From Balneolia bacterium (lineage in GTDB: Bacteria > Bacteroidota > Rhodothermia > Balneolales > Cyclonatronaceae): a stretch of DNA of 8,191 nucleotides. The stretch lies in NCBI GenBank assembly GCA_003567135.1, contig PXAI01000150.1:1-8191 (forward strand). The letters run 5' to 3'. The notes beneath the pieces are model-generated. The model was given only the letters and a program-made list of their open reading frames with translations. It was not told the DNA's origin and did no database searches. Positions 1-5,167 of this stretch are shown one piece after another. The translations under genes were made by a program, and so were the position numbers. Positions within the stretch are counted from its first letter, which is position 1. Every line of letters begins with the position of its first letter.

Positions 1-717
1 AATAGTTAATCCGCTGGTGAGTGAGCCGTTTTTGGCGACGGAGATTCTGCCGGTTTCCTCGGAGACAATCACCACAAACACGTTATTAGTTTCGCTAACG
101 CCTAGCGCGGCCCGGTGGCGCGTGCCGAATGTGGCGCTGATGTTCGGATTGTGGCTGATCGGCAGATAGCAGCTTGCGGCTACAATACGGTCTTCGCGGA
201 TAACTACCGCGCCGTCGTGCAGGGGCGTTTCTTTATTGAAGATAGTTACGAGCAGCGAAGCCGAGACTTTAGCCTCAATTTTCTGCCCTACATCCACGAG
301 ATCCTGAAGCGTGTTGGACTTTGAAAACACAATCAGCGCGCCGGTTTTTGTGCGCGACATCGTTTTTACGGCTTCAATTACTTCATCAATCACCGTTTCG
401 GATTCCGTGTTTGCAAAGAACCGGTCGAAGCTGGTGTTTTGTCCGATTCGGTAAAGCAACCTGCGGATTTCGGGCTGGAAAAGAATAATCACGGCCAGAA
501 TCCCCACTTCGGTAATTCGCCGCAGAATGAAATTGATGGTGGAAAGATCCAGAATGCTAACAACCGCGTTAACCACAAAAATGGTAACCAGCCCGATAAA
601 CGCAGGCACGGCAAATGATCCTCTGATCCAGGTATAAAGATAGTAGAGCACAAACGCGATAATCAGCGTTTCCGCGAAATCTTTTATCCCAAATTCAAGA
701 AACCCTATCGGGATCAC
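1..717 (-). CDS. cdaA: Membrane diadenylate cyclase CdaA (3' end cut off by window edge)
   Basis: This enzyme condenses two ATP into the second messenger c-di-AMP at the cytoplasmic membrane. Translating the minus strand gives 239 residues without a stop up to the window edge, so only a short C-terminal part is missing. Three N-terminal membrane segments are visible (about residues 14-31, 36-56 and 62-80), followed by FQPEIRRLL (80-88), typical of the CdaA linker. The DisA_N cyclase domain follows, with the catalytic DGA motif in PLHDGAVVI (168-170) and the RHR motif in GTRHRAALG (200-202). The start is GTG at 717. No ATG lies between it and the in-frame TAA at 733-735, and GGAT in the A-rich leader may serve as a weak ribosome site. 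It begins 20 nt after the folP stop, so the two are probably cotranscribed. The cdaR-glmM neighbours usual in Firmicutes are not seen. Family assignment is secure; the exact start is likely. Confidence 0.5.
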   Translation of the reverse strand, partial: MIPIGFLEFGIKDFAETLIIAFVLYYLYTWIRGSFAVPAFIGLVTIFVVNAVVSILDLSTINFILRRITEVGILAVIILFQPEIRRLLYRIGQNTSFDRFFANTESETVIDEVIEAVKTMSRTKTGALIVFSKSNTLQDLVDVGQKIEAKVSASLLVTIFNKETPLHDGAVVIREDRIVAASCYLPISHNPNISATFGTRHRAALGVSETNNVFVVIVSEETGRISVAKNGSLTSGLTI

Positions 718-737
718 TTTTTTATCCGTTGTTTAGG

Positions 738-1559
738 TTAGGTTGTTTTTTGTAATGCCTGCAATATACGAACAGAATCGACAGCTTCACGAACATCATG
801 CACGCGAATTATTGAGGCGCCCTTCATCATGGCGTGGTAGTGTAACGCAATGGTTCCGGCCAGACGCCCGTCAACAGGACGATCGTTCAGCAGTTTACCG
901 ATCATCGACTTTCTGGAAACGCCTACCAAAACCGGATAGCCCAGTTCCACGATATCCTCCAAACCGGCAAGCAGCTTCAGATTATGATCCAGCGTTTTTC
1001 CGAATCCAATTCCCGGATCGGTGTAAATTTTCTTCACGCCCTGCTCTTTTGCAAAACTACACTGCGTTTTCAAAAAAACTGCCACTTCCTGCAGGACATC
1101 ATCATAATGCGGATTATCCTGCATCGTTTTGGGCATCTCTTTGCTGTGCATGATTACAAGATCAGCATCATATTCCGCGCAGAGTTTTGCTTTTTCAGGA
1201 TCGAATCTCAATCCGGAAACGTCGTTCACCATCGTGGCTCCGCAACTGAGCGCGGCTTTGGCAACTTCCGCCTTCATCGTATCTATGGAAAACTGAATTT
1301 CAGGAAAACGCTTCACGCCCGCTTTTATGACCGGTTCAATGCGTCGGATTTCCTCCTCAGCCTTAACCGGATCACTTCCCGGCCGCGTGGACTCCCCGCC
1401 GACATCAATAATTGACGCGCCCTCTTTTACCATCTTTTCGATGTGCTTCAGGGCGAAATCGGGATTGTTGTACAATCCACCATCCGAAAAAGAATCCGGC
1501 GTTACGTTCAAAACGCCCATCACCCGAATTGCGGATGCGCTGTCAGTATTTTTTGCCAT
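738..1559 (-). CDS. folP: Dihydropteroate synthase
   Basis: FolP joins 6-hydroxymethyl-7,8-dihydropterin pyrophosphate with p-aminobenzoate to give dihydropteroate, the sulfonamide-sensitive step of cytosolic folate synthesis. The 273 residues are normal for the family and form one TIM-barrel domain. Signature motifs are complete: MGVLNVTPDSFSDGG (14-28), GGESTRPGS (54-62), the pterin-binding Asp in SIDT (D93), NDVSG (112-116), VGVSRKSMIG (K217) and RVHD (R252, H254). The ATG at 1559 gives a 13-residue lead before the conserved core; M14 is a possible shorter start. No Shine-Dalgarno sequence is visible, the leader being A/T-rich. A terminator-like hairpin ends about 12 nt upstream of the start, which raises the question of where its transcript begins. 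cdaA follows after 20 nt, a pairing I recall from Bacteroidota-type genomes. There is no sign of an insertion or of a duplicated, resistance-type copy. Confidence 0.5.
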   Translation of the reverse strand: MAKNTDSASAIRVMGVLNVTPDSFSDGGLYNNPDFALKHIEKMVKEGASIIDVGGESTRPGSDPVKAEEEIRRIEPVIKAGVKRFPEIQFSIDTMKAEVAKAALSCGATMVNDVSGLRFDPEKAKLCAEYDADLVIMHSKEMPKTMQDNPHYDDVLQEVAVFLKTQCSFAKEQGVKKIYTDPGIGFGKTLDHNLKLLAGLEDIVELGYPVLVGVSRKSMIGKLLNDRPVDGRLAGTIALHYHAMMKGASIIRVHDVREAVDSVRILQALQKTT

Positions 1560-1570
1560 AACTATATTTA

Positions 1571-1608
1571 CGAAAAAAGGCCACCAAAATCGAATTGACG
1601 GCCTTTCC
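1571..1608 (-). terminator. Probable intrinsic terminator after the ferredoxin gene
   Basis: On the minus strand AAAGGCC (1606-1600) pairs with GGCCTTT (1582-1576) across a 17-nt loop, and the second arm runs into six consecutive T (1578-1573). Two G-T wobble pairs can extend the base of the stem. It lies 32 nt past the ferredoxin stop codon and ends about 12 nt before the folP start. Stem and U tract fit an intrinsic terminator for the ferredoxin transcript, but the loop is long and half of the U tract is shared with the stem, so termination may be partial. Confidence 0.5.
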
Positions 1609-1640
1609 TGATCTTACAGATATCAGTTTCGATGTCCGGC

Positions 1641-1979
1641 TCAGCTCCAGTCTTCGACGATATCTTTTTCTGTTTTCTCTTTATCAGCCCATTCGTCGGC
1701 GTCTTCCATCGGATCTACGGTTTCGTTGATCACGCGATCATCCCACTTTTCGGCCAGACGCTCGTTCCAGTCGATGTAGTGTTCCCACTTTTCAGGCACC
1801 TCGTCATCAGGGAAAATCGCCTCAACCGGGCACTCAGAAACACAGGCATCGCAGTCAATGCACTCGTCAGGATTGATCACCAGAAAATTTGGCCCCTCCC
1901 GGAATGCATCCACCGGACAAACAGACGCGCAGTTGGTATATTTACAATTGATACAGGGTTCAGTTACAATGTACGCCAT
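1641..1979 (-). CDS. fdxA: 7Fe ferredoxin ([3Fe-4S][4Fe-4S], FdxA type)
   Basis: This is a small cytosolic electron carrier of 112 residues, close in length and sequence style to Azotobacter ferredoxin I. The first cluster region is C9-x2-C12-x4-C17-x3-C21-P and the second is C40-x2-C43-x2-C46-x3-C50-P. By analogy with that protein, C9, C17 and C50 bind the 3Fe cluster; C21, C40, C43 and C46 bind the 4Fe cluster; and C12 is not a ligand. A further free cysteine of the Azotobacter protein is alanine here (A25 in CPVDAF). GPNFLVINPDECIDC (29-43) is highly characteristic. The last 55 residues form a strongly acidic tail (many E and D, several W) like the C-terminal extension of 7Fe ferredoxins. 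It stands alone, with a good upstream promoter match and a downstream terminator. Its redox partner cannot be told from the context. Confidence 0.5.
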   Translation of the reverse strand: MAYIVTEPCINCKYTNCASVCPVDAFREGPNFLVINPDECIDCDACVSECPVEAIFPDDEVPEKWEHYIDWNERLAEKWDDRVINETVDPMEDADEWADKEKTEKDIVEDWS

Positions 1980-2041
1980 GACGCAAAATCACTCTTTATT
2001 TAATAAAAATTTCTGCCGGATAATCACCGGAAACGAAAGCA

Positions 2042-2072
2042 CAAATGTAGGGTTTGTGCACCTAAAACTCAA
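2042..2072 (-). promoter_or_regulatory. Bacteroidota-type promoter of the ferredoxin gene
   Basis: Read on the minus strand, TACATTTG (2049-2042) matches all fixed positions of the TAnnTTTG -7 element known from Bacteroidota. A TTG (2072-2070) lies 20 nt upstream, close to the usual -33 TTTG spacing. Transcription would start near 2035, giving a leader of about 55 nt with a weak AGAGTGA about 12 nt before the ATG. The match is by eye; whether this organism's primary sigma factor uses this consensus is an inference. Confidence 0.5.
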
Positions 2073-2100
2073 TCTAAATACAGGGAAATACGTTCCCGGC

Positions 2101-2133
2101 CGCCACATTTATTCCTCATAAAAGCATGCGGCG
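2101..2133 (-). repeat. Imperfect inverted repeat between phosphodiesterase and ferredoxin genes
   Basis: CGCCACAT (2101-2108) and ATGCGGCG (2126-2133) are inverted copies with one mismatch that becomes a G-U pair in minus-strand RNA; the loop is 17 nt. It lies 35 nt beyond the phosphodiesterase stop and upstream of the ferredoxin promoter. No U tract follows, so it is not a convincing intrinsic terminator. It could be an RNA 3'-end structure or chance. Confidence 0.5.
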
Positions 2134-2167
2134 AATCAGGATAAATATTTATTCGGGATGATGGAAA

Positions 2168-3403
2168 TTATTTACGGATGATTGGCTCAAGAACGCTCAG
2201 CGATCCGTCGTTTTCAGCAGGATCAAGCCCGAGCAGTCGGCACATAAATTCGTAGAGATGTACCGTCTCAAACGAATCAATACGGTTTCTTTCAGTGATG
2301 TCAGGGCCAATCCCAAGGAAAAACCCGTGCATATCTTCGTACTTGTTGTCGTAGCCGTGCGTTCCGGCCAGTAATCCGCGACGCTCGTAAAACGATCTGC
2401 TTGAAATTGTCCAGCCCAGATCTGCGAGCATGATGATATCCGGGATTCTGTGATGATCACTGAATCGGAGCCTTTCAGGAAAATCTTCCTTGTAATACAA
2501 GTTGAAGTTCAGCTCATCTTCGTAGGCTTTCAGCTGATTGTAAACGTTCTCCCGTTCACCCTCAACCGGCTGCATCATCACCACCGGCGACCAGTTTATT
2601 ACGTTCACATCGTCCAGATCAATCAGGTCATCCAGCAGGATGAGCCTGTCGTCGGACAGATCGATCATACCGTGATCTGACGTGAGAAGCAGGTTCACGT
2701 TCGGCCATTCACCGATGCGCTCCAGTTCCTCAATAAGGTAACCTATTACGCCATCGACGTAGGTGAGCGCGTCAAGAGTTTCCTCAGTGTACGGACCATG
2801 ACTGTGGCCGCGCGAATCCACGCGGCTGAAATAGAGGGTCATAAAATCGGGCCTCTTGTCGCCGCCCATTTCCAGCCATGAAACCAGTGAGTCCACTCGG
2901 GCTTCGTACGGCATCCCGCCATCGTAGTTGAACCAGCGTGTTGGGCGGTGTCCGGCAATTTCCGCTTCCGAGCCGGGCCAGAACATGGTTGCAGTGCGCA
3001 TATCCGCTTTTTCGGCCGTTACCCAGATGGGCTCGCCGCCGTACCAGCGCCCGTCGCTGACGGCAGAACGATCCGAAAGCCTGAACCATCTGTCCATTTC
3101 AGAATCATACATCGTGTTGGAAATAACGCCCGTATTTTCGGCGTAAAGTCCGGTTACCAGCGAATAGTGGTTCGGAAACGTGGAAGTCGGGAAAACGGGA
3201 ATCAGCGATTCGGCGTAGGTTCCGCGCGTGATCAGGCTGTCGAGCACCGGCGTACTGGTGTGCTCCAGATAAGACGGTTTCAGCCCGTCAATCGAGATCA
3301 GAATCAGCGGATTTGGACTATTGTTTTCATTTGGCTGACATGACAAAGATGTTGCAGCAAAAAGTAATATGACTAAAAGAAGATGGTATCGAATTGAGTT
3401 CAT
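2168..3403 (-). CDS. Exported nucleotide pyrophosphatase/phosphodiesterase (alkaline phosphatase superfamily)
   Basis: A 411-residue enzyme of the NPP branch of the alkaline phosphatase superfamily, expected to hydrolyse phosphodiester or pyrophosphate bonds with two zinc ions. All ligands can be placed by the family pattern: D39 (SIDGLKPSY), the nucleophile T75 and N78 in PTSTFPNHYSLVTG, D196 and H200 in VDSRGHSHGP, D243-H244 in SDHGM, and H349 in GTHGYDN. Length matches bacterial NPPs. Residues 1-21 form a signal peptide (Arg, then a run of L/I/V/A) ending in SLSC22, followed by an N/P/E-rich linker. This suggests a periplasmic lipoprotein, although the residue at -3 of the lipobox is Ser rather than the usual Leu. 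The gene stands alone, with 290 nt upstream and 188 nt downstream free of genes. TACATTAG (3439-3432), one base off the TAnnTTTG element, could be its promoter. The natural substrate (nucleotide, phospholipid or sugar-nucleotide) cannot be read from sequence. Confidence 0.5.
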   Translation of the reverse strand: MNSIRYHLLLVILLFAATSLSCQPNENNSPNPLILISIDGLKPSYLEHTSTPVLDSLITRGTYAESLIPVFPTSTFPNHYSLVTGLYAENTGVISNTMYDSEMDRWFRLSDRSAVSDGRWYGGEPIWVTAEKADMRTATMFWPGSEAEIAGHRPTRWFNYDGGMPYEARVDSLVSWLEMGGDKRPDFMTLYFSRVDSRGHSHGPYTEETLDALTYVDGVIGYLIEELERIGEWPNVNLLLTSDHGMIDLSDDRLILLDDLIDLDDVNVINWSPVVMMQPVEGERENVYNQLKAYEDELNFNLYYKEDFPERLRFSDHHRIPDIIMLADLGWTISSRSFYERRGLLAGTHGYDNKYEDMHGFFLGIGPDITERNRIDSFETVHLYEFMCRLLGLDPAENDGSLSVLEPIIRK

Positions 3404-3693
3404 GATAAAACTGGCTGATTTTAGGTTTGAACTAATGTATAACTTTTCCCCGAGATCCTTTTGGAGTTTGACGTTTTTTAAAATCTGGCAACATTAATTG
3501 CAGAAACAGGGGTGTTTGGAGAAAACGATGTTTTCATGATGACAACGGATATTTTAACACAAATACGCCGGCATTATGGCGCACACAAAATGTTTAAAAA
3601 CAGACCTGTATGGACAGGGCATGCCCTGTCCATACAATGCCTGAATTGATTAAATGACATTTCTAAACGCCGTTTTCACCCAGATCCTGATTT
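3404..3693. other. Intergenic region with palindrome, no gene seen
   Basis: These 290 nt are A/T-rich, and I see no plausible protein or RNA gene on either strand. The region holds a perfect 30-bp palindrome (3607-3636), a small hairpin GAAAAC-GAT-GTTTTC (3521-3535), and near its left end a weak promoter candidate for the phosphodiesterase gene (TACATTAG on the minus strand, 3439-3432, about 29 nt before the ATG). No Shine-Dalgarno sequence precedes that ATG. Confidence 0.5.
3607..3636. repeat. Perfect 30-bp palindrome
   Basis: The left arm TGTATGGACAGGGCA is followed directly by its exact reverse complement, so 15 base pairs form with no spacer, centred on GGGCATGCCC. It lies 57 nt after the hutG stop on the minus strand. 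On that strand the hairpin is followed, after 6 nt, by TTTTT (3600-3596), so it could end hutG transcription. The zero-length loop and the gap before the T run are unlike a standard terminator. Its form (gene-flanking, perfect, with TGTA/TACA ends) resembles dispersed palindromic repeats seen as many copies in some bacterial genomes. Only one copy lies in this window. Confidence 0.5.
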
Positions 3694-4632
3694 CTATTTC
3701 TCAGCAACCGGCCTTCTCAGTAATCCTTTCAGAAAATGCCAGATCGTGAGCGCCGCAACGCGGGCCGTCTGGCCATCGCGATCGAATTCGGGATTCATTT
3801 CGGAAATATCCAGCGAAAGCACTTTGGGATTCGCTCCGGCGCAAAACGCGGCGTGCAGCCAGAGGTCGAGGCTGAGTCCGTTCGTGGCAGGCGCACTGAC
3901 TCCGGGCGCCACCGACTGATCCAGAACGTCCATATCCATGGTTACCATCACGTCTCCGGTAAACCGGCCGTAAATTCGCTCGATCAGCAGCTTGCTTACC
4001 TCACCCGAAAAATACCACTCGCAGTTTTGCTTTTGCAGATATTCATAGTGCGCCGCGCTGAGGCTGTGACGCTGCAAACCTGCAACCACGTATTTCTCAC
4101 AAAATCCGCCCGAATGCTCCAGCGCCTGACGAAACGGCGAGCCCGAGTGCGGCTTGTTTTCCTTCAGCGGACGCACATCCGCGTGGGCATCCCAGTTCAG
4201 AATCTGTACTTTTTTTTGGGATTTGATGTACCCCGAAAAATGCCCGAACGCGGTTTCGTGTCCGCCTCCCAGAATGACCGGAATCTGCTTTTGCTCCAGG
4301 CAATCCGAAACCCAGTTGCCCAGTTTTTCCTGAGCCTGATCCAGCGGAAGCGCGTTTGCATCGAGATTTCCTTCATCCGAAACGTTGGCCATAATCGAGC
4401 TGAATCGCTTGATCTGCCCCGGATCGGGCGTGAGTTTGTACAGATATTTTCTGATTTCATCCGGTGCCGCAGCCGCGCCAATTCTGCCGTTATTTCTGGC
4501 CACGCCGTTATCCGAGCAAAAACCGCACAGCCTTATTTTCGGGGATGATCCCGTACTGATCAGATTGCCAAACCGGGGATCGTTTTCGGACGTTTCAGGT
4601 TTCGCGACTTTTGCAGGCTGGAATGAGCTCAT
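3694..4632 (-). CDS. hutG: Formimidoylglutamase, ureohydrolase (arginase) family
   Basis: The predicted enzyme splits N-formimidoyl-L-glutamate into glutamate and formamide, the last step of one route of histidine breakdown, using two Mn ions in the cytosol. The 312 residues are normal for the family. Metal ligands are visible: H125 (GGGHETAFGH), D148, H150 and D152 (NWDAHADVRP), D233 and D235 (DMDVLD). The Arg after DAHAD, HSGSPFRQ (162-169), APGVSAPATNG (242-252) and the late DISEMNPEFDRDGQTAR favour HutG over arginase or agmatinase. An N-terminal stretch of about 30 residues rich in polar residues looks disordered. It starts 57 nt after the GAF gene. TATTTTTG (4680-4673, minus strand) fits the TAnnTTTG element without a -33 partner, so a private promoter is possible. 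No hutH, hutU or hutI is in view, so the pathway assignment rests on the protein alone. Confidence 0.5.
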   Translation of the reverse strand: MSSFQPAKVAKPETSENDPRFGNLISTGSSPKIRLCGFCSDNGVARNNGRIGAAAAPDEIRKYLYKLTPDPGQIKRFSSIMANVSDEGNLDANALPLDQAQEKLGNWVSDCLEQKQIPVILGGGHETAFGHFSGYIKSQKKVQILNWDAHADVRPLKENKPHSGSPFRQALEHSGGFCEKYVVAGLQRHSLSAAHYEYLQKQNCEWYFSGEVSKLLIERIYGRFTGDVMVTMDMDVLDQSVAPGVSAPATNGLSLDLWLHAAFCAGANPKVLSLDISEMNPEFDRDGQTARVAALTIWHFLKGLLRRPVAEK

Positions 4633-4689
4633 AATTCAGGATTTATTTCGGTTGTCGTTTCGCTTTAATTAACAAAAATATTCCCGCTC

Positions 4690-5154
4690 CTAAAACACCG
4701 GCTCGATGATCCGGCAGATCTCTTCCATAATTTCCTGATCCTTCTTTCCGAATGCCGCGATTTTGTGCGAATCAATATCCAGCTCTGCGATAAATTCGCC
4801 GTTTTTGAATACCGGAACCACAATCTCCGATTTCACATTGATGCTGCACGAGAGGTAATTGCTCTCCTTGTTCACATCGTCGATCACGAATGTTTCGAGC
4901 GTCTCGGCAGCCTGCCCGCAAATTCCTTTTCCCAATGGGATGTAAATATGATCGGTCTCATCACCCACGTACGGTCCAAGTTTCAGCATGCGCTCCTGAG
5001 TCGGATCCACGATATAAAAACCGACCCAGTCGTAGGCATCAAGTTTTTGGTTGATGAGTTTGCAGATATCCAGCAGAATTTCGTCGCGTGTTCCGCCTTC
5101 GTTTACGCGTGATTGTACCAGCTGCGGAAGCTGTTCAAGGTTTGAGTTTGACAT
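4690..5154 (-). CDS. GAF-domain protein, free methionine-(R)-sulfoxide reductase type
   Basis: A 154-residue single GAF domain similar to fRMsr (MsrC/YebR), which reduces free L-methionine-(R)-sulfoxide with electrons from thioredoxin. Substrate-pocket residues typical of the family are present: W43 and Y47 (WVGFYIV), E110 (KSEIVVPV), D126 and D128 (ELDIDS). Of the three cysteines in characterised fRMsrs (E. coli C84, C94, C118), the last two are here as C79 (GKGICG) and C103 (YLSCS), with the right 24-residue spacing. The first is replaced by H69. A resolving disulfide of the usual kind may therefore not form. I chose the ATG at 5154 because an upstream ATG at 5208 would overlap the preceding gene by 41 nt and add 18 unrelated residues. 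From 5154 the gap is 13 nt with an A-rich leader. It probably shares a transcript with its neighbours. Fold is secure; reductase activity is uncertain. Confidence 0.5.
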   Translation of the reverse strand: MSNSNLEQLPQLVQSRVNEGGTRDEILLDICKLINQKLDAYDWVGFYIVDPTQERMLKLGPYVGDETDHIYIPLGKGICGQAAETLETFVIDDVNKESNYLSCSINVKSEIVVPVFKNGEFIAELDIDSHKIAAFGKKDQEIMEEICRIIEPVF

Positions 5155-5167
5155 TTTTTTCTGTGAT

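Noticed and set aside
115..324. A short plus-strand open frame at the left edge
   Set aside because: It is opposite the DGA/RHR catalytic region of cdaA, whose minus-strand translation is unambiguous.
3521..3535. Small hairpin GAAAAC-GAT-GTTTTC between hutG and the phosphodiesterase gene
   Set aside because: Six mostly A-T pairs without a T run; such stems are expected by chance in A/T-rich DNA.
3736..4548. A 270-codon open frame on the plus strand, antisense to hutG
   Set aside because: It lies wholly opposite a strongly recognised enzyme, its translation is rich in Arg, His and Val with no recognisable motif, and it has no ribosome site or promoter.
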